The notes below the pieces were generated by a model. That model saw only the letters and a list, made by a program, of their open reading frames with translations. It did not search any database and was not told the DNA's origin. 64,000 bases of DNA, from assembly GCA_946902985.2 (NCBI GenBank), contig OX336393.1, positions 363,798,779 through 363,862,778 on the forward strand, given 5' to 3'. A program made the position numbers and the translations under genes. The stretch's first letter is position 1; the number at the start of each line of letters is the position of its first letter. Positions 44,256-53,039 of this stretch are shown one piece after another. Source of the DNA: Meconema thalassinum. Its lineage: Eukaryota > Arthropoda > Insecta > Orthoptera > Tettigoniidae.

Positions 44256-44804
44256 ATGGCAACGGTGGCGCAGATCCAGGAGATCATTGAAAGTGCAGCG
44301 AGGAGAACGCAGGAATTGTTGGATACTAAACTAGCAGAACAGAGTCAATCTATAAACACTAGTATGTTGGAGCAAAGTGAAGCGTTGAATACAAAATTAT
44401 CTGAACAAATAAATACTAGAATGTTAGAGCAAAGTGAATCGCTAAATACGAAAATGTCAGAACAAAGTGAATCGCTAAATGCTAAACTGTTAGAACAAAG
44501 TGAATCATTGCGGACACAGTTAAATAACAGTAGAATTGAGCAAAATGAATATCAGGCGGAACAAGCTAGGTTATTAAAGAGTGAAATTAATGACACTATA
44601 AATTCACAGTTAGAGGCGCAAAATAATAAAAACACGAACCAATTAGCTTCGTTAACCGCAGAGATGAAAGAGCACACAAACCAACAGATGATATTACTGG
44701 CCCGGGATGTAAGCAAAAATACTGAGAAACAATTAGAGCAGATTGAAAAAATGGAGAGTATTTTTGATAAAAAAAACTCAGCATTCTCGATGAAACGGTG
44801 TTAG
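44256..44804 (+). CDS. gag: Gag N-terminal coiled-coil frame (ORF1, 182 aa)
   Basis: The ATG has a good insect context (AAAACATGGC). The protein is almost entirely predicted coiled coil, rich in Gln, Ser, Glu and Leu, without cysteine motifs. Residues 37-47 and 56-88 show 11-residue repeats (MLEQSESLNTK, MSEQSESLNAK, LLEQSESLRTQ), a hendecad pattern. It probably drives Gag multimerisation. The frame stops at 44802-44804. At 44771-44777 the in-phase heptamer A_AAA_AAC would shift ribosomes -1 into the next frame, which opens right after a TAA at 44768-44770. Alternatively, loss of one A from an A9 run broke a longer gag. Confidence 0.8.
   Translation: MATVAQIQEIIESAARRTQELLDTKLAEQSQSINTSMLEQSEALNTKLSEQINTRMLEQSESLNTKMSEQSESLNAKLLEQSESLRTQLNNSRIEQNEYQAEQARLLKSEINDTINSQLEAQNNKNTNQLASLTAEMKEHTNQQMILLARDVSKNTEKQLEQIEKMESIFDKKNSAFSMKRC
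44771..44777 (+). promoter_or_regulatory. slippery heptamer A_AAA_AAC (-1 frameshift candidate)
   Basis: In ORF1 phase the codons are AAA (44772-44774) and AAC (44775-44777), preceded by A. This is exactly the X_XXY_YYZ arrangement used at the gag-pro junction of several retroviruses. Slippage gives entry into the 44771-46546 frame. No strong downstream stem was seen by eye (only TTCTC/GAGAA with a long loop). Confidence 0.6.
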
Positions 44805-46546
44805 CTAAATTAGAGAAGATTGAAATAGCATGCACAATGAATACAAGCGAGGTCAAAATAGCCCAAGATAAGTTGGAAGGACGATTTAAGGAGATGGAGA
44901 AAAGTGGCAGGGTCATTCAACAACAAATATCAGCAGTAGATGAGAACATATCAGGCATAATTAAAGATATGGACCGTCTAGAGATAAAATCAGCGGAACA
45001 GTGGAAAAGCCTAGAAACTGAACAAGAACAATTTAAGAGTACATTAGACGAAAGGCTAAGCCAGATAGAAAATAATCAGGATGAAAATAAGAGCCAAATT
45101 GAAGAAAAAATAAGCACGATTAAAGAACAGATCAGGAAAGATTGGAAGAAAATGAATATTGATTCTAGAGAGGAAAGATCCACCATTATCAAAACAGTAG
45201 GCGAAAACCACACGCGTATTCAAGCTTTGGAGCAAGAGGTAAAAAATAGACTTAAAGAACAGACAGACAGGATCATTAAAGCCGAACTTCGCTCATTAGA
45301 ACAATCGTCTATATTTAAAACGGGAGCATTGAAAGACAAGCAGGATGACTCACATAGTCCCCAACCCAGCATAGCAGGAAGTCACACTCAAGCAGAGAGC
45401 CCATTAACAACAAACACGGAAGGATTTCGTAAGAACGTAGATAGAAGCTCAACACCACAGGACGGTCATCAGCCCACACAACTTATTCAAGTAATTCGCT
45501 CAAATGACTACAAACCGCAGAAATACACCGAAAATTCAGGGGTAACACCTAAGGCCTTTATCAAAGAGATTGAAGACCATTTTAATGACACTGGAGTACC
45601 TGAAGCACGTAGATTGAGAATGATGGAGAGATTTTTATCAGGGAATGTTCTCACCTGGTTTTTAAGTTTCAAATATACATTTGGAACCATGTCAGACTTT
45701 AATTTAGCGTTTCTGCGCAAATACTGGTCTCCCGCCATACAACAGAGTTTAAGAATGGAGCTTTACTCTAGAAAATACCAAACTACCCAGCAGACAAAAT
45801 ACTCAGATTTCTTTAACATGCAAATGCTAAAATTTCGCGATCTGGATTACCCATTAAACGAATCAGATTTGGTGATGACAATAGCAAGGCAAATGCCAGT
45901 TAATGTACAGCAAGTGCTAGTAGCAGCAAACGTCAGTACGGCCCTACATGCAGAGCAGATATTACGGCAAATAGATGAGACCACATCTCATAGTCATTTT
46001 AGAGGAGGAAGACAGCTGGAATTAGTCAACACTACAGAGGTCGTAAAGACAAAACAGGGAAATACTAAAACGCAGGGTACTAATACGAGCACCTCCACAC
46101 CTAGGCGAAACCAGGAAGAAGGGGAAAACAGACCATATCAGCGTAACGAAAATTACTACAACAATAGATACCAGGGCAACAATAGATACCAACAGAGAGG
46201 ATATCAACAATGGCGTGATAATCGAAGGAATGACAGGCCTTATGGAAGATACGGTGATTATAATGCCAATCAAAGATGGAAAGGAAGGAGAGATCAAAAT
46301 CAAGGAGATCAACGTAACTATCGAGATGACTGGGATGATAGGCACGCTCAATCACAAAATTACTTAGAGGAGTTACACGCTAATCAAGGTGGAGAGCTAG
46401 GAAGATGGGAAAAGGCCATTGGGAACAGAAAGAACCCAGATACACATACTGAGGAAGCTGGAAGTCTACTGAGACAAGAGGAATATCAAGGACATGAGCG
46501 ACAGAAGGATGATGGGAGTCGAAATGGAGCTAAAAAAAAATGTTAA
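44771..46546 (+). CDS. gag: Gag: coiled coil, capsid and basic nucleic-acid-binding tail (ORF2)
   Basis: The frame opens at 44771; the first possible unshifted start is GTG at 44798 (582 aa from there). Residues about 1-170 continue the coiled coil. Residues about 238-395 look like a Ty3/gypsy capsid: KAFIKEIEDHF, LTWFLSFKYTFGTMSDF, FLRKYWSP and YSDFFNMQMLKF. Residues about 435-515 are rich in Arg, Tyr, Asn, Gln and Gly (NRYQGNNRYQQRGYQQ). There is no CCHC zinc knuckle, so RNA binding would rely on this basic region. The frame ends at a TAA at 46544-46546, overlapping the protease frame. Confidence 0.88.
   Translation, partial: KKLSILDETVLAKLEKIEIACTMNTSEVKIAQDKLEGRFKEMEKSGRVIQQQISAVDENISGIIKDMDRLEIKSAEQWKSLETEQEQFKSTLDERLSQIENNQDENKSQIEEKISTIKEQIRKDWKKMNIDSREERSTIIKTVGENHTRIQALEQEVKNRLKEQTDRIIKAELRSLEQSSIFKTGALKDKQDDSHSPQPSIAGSHTQAESPLTTNTEGFRKNVDRSSTPQDGHQPTQLIQVIRSNDYKPQKYTENSGVTPKAFIKEIEDHFNDTGVPEARRLRMMERFLSGNVLTWFLSFKYTFGTMSDFNLAFLRKYWSPAIQQSLRMELYSRKYQTTQQTKYSDFFNMQMLKFRDLDYPLNESDLVMTIARQMPVNVQQVLVAANVSTALHAEQILRQIDETTSHSHFRGGRQLELVNTTEVVKTKQGNTKTQGTNTSTSTPRRNQEEGENRPYQRNENYYNNRYQGNNRYQQRGYQQWRDNRRNDRPYGRYGDYNANQRWKGRRDQNQGDQRNYRDDWDDRHAQSQNYLEELHANQGGELGRWEKAIGNRKNPDTHTEEAGSLLRQEEYQGHERQKDDGSRNGAKKKC
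46534..46540 (+). promoter_or_regulatory. slippery heptamer A_AAA_AAA at the gag/protease junction
   Basis: It lies in a run of nine A (46532-46540). In Gag phase the codons are AAA (46535-46537) and AAA (46538-46540). The -1 frame opens after a TAA at 46531-46533 and runs on as protease. An ATG at 46540-46542 overlaps the Gag stop, so termination-reinitiation is also possible. Confidence 0.55.
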
Positions 46547-47331
46547 TTTTGGATCAAGGAGACAGTCTCAAAACACAACAGTCGGAAGTTGAAGATGGAT
46601 GGATAGTAGCGAACATACAAGAATGGATTGCTTTACCAGAAGATTGCCTGGAGGAGACGGTGAAACCACGGAACGATGAAATTAGGCAATTACCCATTAT
46701 TTATGCAAGGATTGGTGGAATTAATATAAGATGTTTATTGGATACAGGGTCACAGATCAGTCTAGTATCGGAGGCCTTGGTTCGAGAGTTGGGACGGACT
46801 CAGAATATTCCTGTAATTCCGGTACCACAGCTCAAAGTGAGGGGTGTTATTCCTGAACGCACCGTTACTTGTAAACGTCAGGCATACTTAGAGCTGAACA
46901 TATTGGAACATACTTTTGGGCAAACATTCATTATCATGGCAAAGATGAATTTCAATATAATTCTTGGTGCAAATTTCATTTGTGACTATCAAGCTGTGAT
47001 AGATTTACACAAGAATACAGTCAGTTTTAGAGAATATGACCAGCTGAAAAACGTGGGATTGCATATGGATGAAATCACTACCGGAAGAGATGTAAATTCT
47101 TGGGCATTGGAAGCAATATCAGAAGAGACGGAAGAGGAGGTACGAAAGGCGGAAGATAACATCGTAGAAGGGGCTGTTGTGGAACTAGATGAGGAGATAG
47201 AATCCCAGGAGATATGGTCTTTATTAACAGAAGGAGATGACAGTGATGCACAATTTGAAGAGTTACTACAGGAGCGGCTCAATGACATTCAACTTGGGGT
47301 GAACACAGAAAACAGTTGGAAGAGGTTTTAA
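46534..47331 (+). CDS. pro: retropepsin-like aspartic protease (ORF3)
   Basis: From the ATG at 46540 the frame is 263 aa. The catalytic motif is CLLDTGSQISLVS, with the DTG at residues 68-70. The second hallmark, IILGANFICDY at about 140-150, corresponds to the hydrophobic I(I/L)G.(D/N)F segment of Ty3/gypsy proteases. After about residue 175 comes an acidic linker with many Glu and Asp and no domain I can name. The protease would act as a dimer to cut Gag and Pol. The frame sits -1 to Gag and its end overlaps Pol by 46 nt of open frame. Confidence 0.9.
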   Translation, partial: KKMLILDQGDSLKTQQSEVEDGWIVANIQEWIALPEDCLEETVKPRNDEIRQLPIIYARIGGINIRCLLDTGSQISLVSEALVRELGRTQNIPVIPVPQLKVRGVIPERTVTCKRQAYLELNILEHTFGQTFIIMAKMNFNIILGANFICDYQAVIDLHKNTVSFREYDQLKNVGLHMDEITTGRDVNSWALEAISEETEEEVRKAEDNIVEGAVVELDEEIESQEIWSLLTEGDDSDAQFEELLQERLNDIQLGVNTENSWKRF

Positions 47332-49985
47332 GGAAGCACAAATCAGTATTTGATACAGTACCTGGGAAAATTTTAAATTTCAAGTACTCTATGCAAGTCG
47401 AGGACTGGTCACCTTTCAAAAGCAGATTGTACCCAATTCCTGAAAAATATCGTGGTCAAGTTAAAATCATTATAGATGAGATGGTAGAAGCTGGAGTGAT
47501 AAGGAAGAAACCTACACCTTATCTAAATGCAATTTTGGCAGTCACAAAACCAAATGGATCTATTAGACTTTGTTTAGATGCCAGAAATCTCAACATGAGA
47601 CTCATTTTTCCTGAGTATGACAGAGCGCCAATTATCAGAGACGTATTAAAAGGCTTTAAAAACAAGAGCATTTATTCATCAGTCGATCTGACGAGCTCGT
47701 TCCATCATCTTGAATTGGATGAGAAGTCACAGCTTCTAACTGGCTTCTTATTCGATAACCAGACATATTGTTTCGTCAGAATGCCTTTTGGGGTCAAAAC
47801 AGCGGGCTGTGCTTTAATCCGAGCACTGGACCGGAACCTAACCGAGGAAGTAAAGGAGATGACGGTGCGATACATCGACGACATTCTGTTGGCTTCCGAC
47901 AACATTGAAACTCACATGGAAAATTTAGATAAAGTATTGGGCAACTTGAAAGCATCGAATTTCAAAGTAAACCTGAAGAAATCGCATTTCTTCAAGAGCG
48001 AGATATTATATTTGGGTCACGTCATTGACAAGGAGGGAGTGATGCCAAACCCAGCCAAGATTGAAGCGATAAAGAATTTCCCTACACCAACGAGAGTCAA
48101 GCACATTCGGGCTTTCTTAGGCGTAACGGGATTCTTTAAAGGAAACTGTCCAGGTTATACGGAGACTGTAGCTCCTATGCAAGAAATGTTAAAGAAAAAT
48201 AACAAATGGTCATGGAACGCGGAATGTGAGAAGGCATTCCAAGCAACAAAACAGCTATTAGAAAACTGCATTAAATTAGGATATCCAGATTTCAAGCTCA
48301 AATTCATAATCCAAGCGGATGCTTCACTAATTGGGATAGGTGCTATGCTCTACCAAGAGGATCCAGCGAACCTGCAGCACAAAACATATTTGGCATTTGT
48401 CAGCCGAAAATTGCGTAAGCACGAGCGCAATTATACTGTAACCGAGCTAGAATTGTTGGCCATCCTTCATGCGCTCCAACAATGGAAACGAATAATCTAT
48501 GGTTACCCTATTGTTGTCAGGACTGACCACAAGGCACTAACATTCTTGTTTAAGACGTCAATGGCAAGCGAACGTGTGACACGTTGGTCTATATACATTC
48601 AGCAGTTCAGCATTGAAATTGAACATTGTCCAGGGAAGATGAACGTGATACCGGATGCACTCAGCAGGAACCCAGAGCCTGATAACGAAGAAACAGCGAT
48701 GGTACAACACTTGGAGTTAACACCGAAGGACCGGGAATTCTTGGAGGAGTTACGTGAGATACAGCGAGAACAGGAAGCGGAACCATGGATGATGCTATTA
48801 ATTAAATACTTCAAAAAGCAACTACCTACAGGAACACCTGCATTTCGAGAAGCGAAAGCCAAAGAAGGAAGATATGTTTATGTCAACAATTTGCTGCACA
48901 AATGGGTAGATAATGACCACACCAAGTTACGCATATTAGTACCTGCATCGTTACAACGAGGATTGACATGGCATACGCACGAAAGTTACCGTCACGTGGG
49001 CTTAGATAAGTGCGAAGCGACAATAGGAGAGACATTTACATGGCCACGTATGAGAACAACTATATGTGACGTTATTACAACTTGTGACCCGTGTCAGAGA
49101 ACAAAGCCGAATAATTATTTACTGAGGCAATATCCTAGACCATTGCTACCTCAGAAACCATGTGAGTTGCTGGCGATGGACTGTCTTGGTCCAATTCCGA
49201 AGGGAAGGAGAGGTTGCCGTCATTTGCTAGTGTGCATTGATGTATTTTCTAAGTTTGTAGTACTATGCCCTATTCAGAAAACAACATCGAAGCAGGTACT
49301 CAGTCGCATTCGTAATAGAGTTATTCCAACCCTTGGAAAACCAGAGTTTATATTATCAGATCATGGCAGTTATTTCACAAGCGCCGAATTCAAGAAAGGA
49401 ATGGAAGACATGGGTATAAAACAGGTTTTAAGCAGTATCCGACATGCCCAAGCAAATCCAAGCGAGAGAGTAATTAAATCTGTAACTGCATATTTGAGAA
49501 TCTTCATTCCGAACGAACACCACAAATGGGTCGATAAAATTAAGGACGTAGAGACATGCATGAATTCTACCAGGCACGAGTCAACAGGACAAATCCCTAT
49601 GGTCCTACACAAGAACGAGTATCCAGTAAGAACGTGGAAAAGCATCATTAACTGTCCACAAGATCCCATGATAGCACCAGACTTGAGAATTGAAAGAACG
49701 AGAGCATACATGAGGAAACAAGCAGACCGCAGATTACGGCGAGTAAGAAATAAGAGGTTCCACGGTGATCTTGAAGTCAACCAGCTCGTTTTGGTAAAAC
49801 GACCTGCTATATCGGACCCAGAAAAGAAAATCTTTAATAAGTTCTGCGAAAAATTCATAGGACCCTATTCTATCGTAAGAAACCTTGGAAATAATGCTTA
49901 CAGAGTGAAAGAATTGAGCACAGGAACAATGTCAGTTTACAACGCTGCCAACCTAAAGAAATATCGTCGAAGTGAACCATGGTAG
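47286..49985 (+). CDS. pol: Pol: reverse transcriptase, RNase H, integrase (ORF4)
   Basis: The frame opens after a TGA at 47283-47285. Counting from TTG at 47316, it is 889 aa. RT: SSVDLTSSFHHL (D124), FVRMPFGVKTAG and YIDDILLAS (D188, D189), then LYLGHVI. RNase H: IQADAS (D335), TELELLAI (E377 or E379), RTDHKALTFL (D404) and DALSR (D447). Integrase: zinc-binding HESYRH..(H555, H560) and CDPC (C590, C593). The catalytic triad is D622, D682 and E717 (MDCLGP, LSDHGSYF, NPSERV). A GPY/F module (FIGPYSIV, near 847-854) follows. All catalytic residues are present. It ends in Lys/Arg-rich sequence with no chromodomain. The lack of a strong start suggests expression by frameshifting. Confidence 0.95.
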   Translation, partial: HSTWGEHRKQLEEVLRKHKSVFDTVPGKILNFKYSMQVEDWSPFKSRLYPIPEKYRGQVKIIIDEMVEAGVIRKKPTPYLNAILAVTKPNGSIRLCLDARNLNMRLIFPEYDRAPIIRDVLKGFKNKSIYSSVDLTSSFHHLELDEKSQLLTGFLFDNQTYCFVRMPFGVKTAGCALIRALDRNLTEEVKEMTVRYIDDILLASDNIETHMENLDKVLGNLKASNFKVNLKKSHFFKSEILYLGHVIDKEGVMPNPAKIEAIKNFPTPTRVKHIRAFLGVTGFFKGNCPGYTETVAPMQEMLKKNNKWSWNAECEKAFQATKQLLENCIKLGYPDFKLKFIIQADASLIGIGAMLYQEDPANLQHKTYLAFVSRKLRKHERNYTVTELELLAILHALQQWKRIIYGYPIVVRTDHKALTFLFKTSMASERVTRWSIYIQQFSIEIEHCPGKMNVIPDALSRNPEPDNEETAMVQHLELTPKDREFLEELREIQREQEAEPWMMLLIKYFKKQLPTGTPAFREAKAKEGRYVYVNNLLHKWVDNDHTKLRILVPASLQRGLTWHTHESYRHVGLDKCEATIGETFTWPRMRTTICDVITTCDPCQRTKPNNYLLRQYPRPLLPQKPCELLAMDCLGPIPKGRRGCRHLLVCIDVFSKFVVLCPIQKTTSKQVLSRIRNRVIPTLGKPEFILSDHGSYFTSAEFKKGMEDMGIKQVLSSIRHAQANPSERVIKSVTAYLRIFIPNEHHKWVDKIKDVETCMNSTRHESTGQIPMVLHKNEYPVRTWKSIINCPQDPMIAPDLRIERTRAYMRKQADRRLRRVRNKRFHGDLEVNQLVLVKRPAISDPEKKIFNKFCEKFIGPYSIVRNLGNNAYRVKELSTGTMSVYNAANLKKYRRSEPW

Positions 49986-50327
49986 CGCCGAAATAATGAC
50001 GCTGTTTGAATATACGGACGTCCTACTATCAACAAAGTCAACGGGGAGCAGTTGAGTACGGCACGTGATGAACGAGGAAGTAGACTTGTTGTTGACAAAC
50101 ATTAACGAGGCAAGTAAGGTGTTGCCGCAGGCATCGAGCGTCACGCAAGATTGGAAGGGGAAGAGACAAGCAGGAAATGAAAACGAGTAAATGCCATTGA
50201 AGACAGGAGCGCCTAGACCAAGTAAGAAAAAGGGGTAATTCTGGAAATAAAACAAATTGGCCTACGGAAGTATTGTAAAATTGTCGACTTTATTCCTAAG
50301 TTCGAAATTTTGTGAGTGGGAGAGTTG
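49986..50327 (+). other. retrotransposon 3' region, no env frame
   Basis: Short and without a meaningful plus-strand frame. The purine-rich GTGAGTGGGAGAG at 50312-50324 lies three bases before the 3' LTR and is the likely polypurine tract, though TTG intervenes. Confidence 0.6.
50312..50324 (+). promoter_or_regulatory. probable polypurine tract
   Basis: GTGAGTGGGAGAG, with 12 of 13 purines, lies immediately upstream of the 3' LTR, where second-strand priming is expected. Confidence 0.5.
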
Positions 50328-53008
50328 TGAACCCTTTACCCTATGTTGGTTAAATGATTCTACTTTTTATTTCTTCAATTAATAAATATTTCAACCAGCA
50401 TCATGAAAGTAGCCAGACAGTGATGAGGAAAGTTCAAGCATTTGTTGGAGACAGTAGGGACATACCTGCATCAGTTTAACAAAAGGCTAAGTACTTGAGC
50501 TATGAAAAGAAATAGCAGAGCGATGTATCACAGGGACAGGTGTGGCTACCTCAATTTTAGAAGCGACGCGCGGTGAGACATGGTTCTGGTATGTTCATTG
50601 TGATATTCGCGCCTAGAAGAAATATGATGCAGTAACGTGAATGGCTGATGAAGAAAATAGACACTCCCAAGACGCCAAGATCTACTAGAAACCGCCAAAT
50701 TATTAGAAAATGGAGAACCAATGAGAAGAGAATGCCTACTTGCGCGCCAACTCTGGCTGGGGTACGCGGTGGCTAGCATTCACGCGGGAAATCGCCTAGA
50801 CAAAATCTCTACGATCGATTCTAGGATTAATGGGCATATTCTTGACCTGTGCAATATTACGAGTTCAGTGATATGTATTTCATTCCTGTATCACAATTAC
50901 TTCGAGAAATTTTTATATAAAATCCCCCTCCATCTAGACCCAAGGGCCAGTTCATTTATAAGTGTGTCGAAGAGCCAAGACATTGACTTTTATTCCGTGT
51001 GTTGAGGACACACTATTATTATTCTGTGCGTCTATGAACGTAGACTTGTATTTTTGTGTCGAGGACACAGGAGATTCATTGAAAAGTGGTAAAATCAGTG
51101 ATAGATAGTCATTGTACTATAGTTATAGGGACAGTAGCGTCGATAATTCGCCAACGAACAGTGACAGGGAATTTAGTACCTGAACAAGCGAATTTAGTAG
51201 TCAGGCATAAAGTGTATATTAACCTAATTTTTGTATCAGCGCAAGGATGACATCGATGAATGCAGAAGAAGTGTGGAAGTCTCAACAGTCCGTCCAGATG
51301 GCTGCTATGAGATAAAAGATCATCCAGTTGGGGAATGGCATCTGATGTTCTTTGACGGGTGACTACAACACGAGATGAGTACAAATAATATATTATTATT
51401 TATTAAATTAACTTATGGTTTATGGGACATATTTTTGTAAATACTTTGCTTGTGATTTAATGTAGTATATTTAGTTTTGATCTGGCACACTTTTGTTTTG
51501 AAGCAGCTCGCACAATGGTAGTTAATGGAAGGTTCTTTTCTTTGTGTTGTGTTAACTAACGTATCTATGTGAACGGCCGTGTTCGCCTAGGTTACGAAGT
51601 GCGGTTAAAAACGTCTCTCGGAGATATGTCGTGTTTCAGAAGTAGGACTGAATTAATCTAATTATATAGTAGATTGGAGGGTAATTAAATGTTATTGAAA
51701 ATTATTATTGATCAGATTCAGTGTGATTATTGCCTTTGGAGCAATGTAATTTGTGACGAAGAGTACTCAGCTCTATCGTAGGTTTTAAATATTGTGTTAA
51801 ATGTTTGCGAGCTTAAATTCAGCAGACCCATGTGAAAAGGCGTTATGTCAGTCCCAGATGTGTGTACTGTGAGTATATTGTTGTGGTATTACAAGCGGGA
51901 ACTTCAGCAGAGACTGATTTCTGTCAGCTTGGTACCAGATTCATATTGAATCCTTGCGAGGACAATTATGGATATGTGATTATTGTCTGACCATATGTTG
52001 AGTGGGAGGAGATGTTAGCGGCTGTTGATTCCTTGAGATAACAGTTCCGCTGGTCGGCTATTTACATACACTGGATGGGGGACATGACTGGTATTGTGGA
52101 AAGGGGTGAGTTGTTGTCACAAGGGCTGACTGAGTTTCGCAAGCAGAGCTCATTAAAGTGGAGTGCAAGTCTGGCTCCCAATTACTTGAAAATAAATATA
52201 AATGTGAGAAACTGATCAATGGTAAAATTATTTAAATAAATGGGAGTTGCCTACGAAACACGATTACCTTCGAAGCGTTTCATTAACATGCAGTTTTGTT
52301 AATATAAAGTAATCTTAACCACTCAGGTTGTTTGTTGTTGTTGGTTTATTCTTTGTTTATTGTACATGTCAGTGACCCGTGAGTCACGTGCGGCGCTGTG
52401 TTTCCTTGTTGTTGAGCATCCGGCCATTGTGGCAGCTCGTTTGGATAAGTGTGTCACCACACTAATAAGGGTCTCAGAGAGATGCCTGTAAATAGTAGAG
52501 TTGTAATATGTGTGTCAGAATTAGATTTAAGGATTTTTATTAATGTTATGCCCATAGCCATAAAAGTTGATTTTACGAGATGATTGTTCGTGAGCACCGT
52601 GGCTGTTAACCCGTTGTGAACGAATGATCATCCAAGTACTCATTTCTCGTAGGTAGTCATCACGCGAACATAAATTCACATGCAAGATAGTGGAACTTGG
52701 ATCCACATTTTATTAGAAAAAGGGAGATCCATCTGACTCCTCAAAGTGATAGATATTCCTGTCAGGGGAAAATTCAGGGAGGATTTTGTTTATTATTGTT
52801 TGTTTTATTCTTTTATGCACAAATTAGTTATTAAATCTAGTTATTATCTTACGCTTTGTCTCCTTTCTTTCTTAGTTATAGTTTTCATCCTATAACCCTT
52901 GCCTCAGAAAAGCACGTAGTTTGGCGGACGTAAACACCACACTATGAACTGAACGCGACCCCTTGATCTAAGATTCTTGCATAAAACACTGCTATTCTGA
53001 AGGGTTCA
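50328..53008 (+). repeat. 3' long terminal repeat (2,681 bp)
   Basis: It aligns to 40967-43640 with an offset of 9,368 after the first 14 bases. Differences seen: +ATGTTGG after TGAACCCTTTACCCT, and substitutions at 50470, 50916 and 52065. It ends AAGGGTTCA, followed by GTAT. Confidence 0.95.
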
Positions 53009-53012
53009 GTAT
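53009..53012. repeat. target-site duplication, right (GTAT)
   Basis: It matches 40963-40966. Confidence 0.8.
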
Positions 53013-53039
53013 GTATGCATGTATATGACTTCATTTCAT

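Larger units (their letters stand above)
40967..53008 (+). mobile_element. full-length Ty3/gypsy-class LTR retrotransposon (12.0 kb)
   Basis: The element has two LTRs in direct orientation, a leader of about 615 bp, four coding frames (Gag N-terminus, Gag, protease, RT-RNase H-integrase) and a 3' region of about 340 bp without an env frame. The domain order PR-RT-RH-IN and the integrase GPY module place it in Ty3/gypsy rather than Copia or BEL. LTRs differ at three positions plus a 7-bp indel, so insertion is recent. The four frames are each shifted by -1 from the previous. No stop interrupts the interior of any frame. Confidence 0.95.

Noticed and set aside
44027..44290. Upstream frame of 87 aa in the retrotransposon leader
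   Set aside because: No domain and a non-ATG start are likely, and it overlaps the better-supported Gag start. It is kept only as a note.
49986..50327. env gene in the retrotransposon
   Set aside because: Only about 340 bp lies between pol and the 3' LTR, with no signal peptide or membrane frame.
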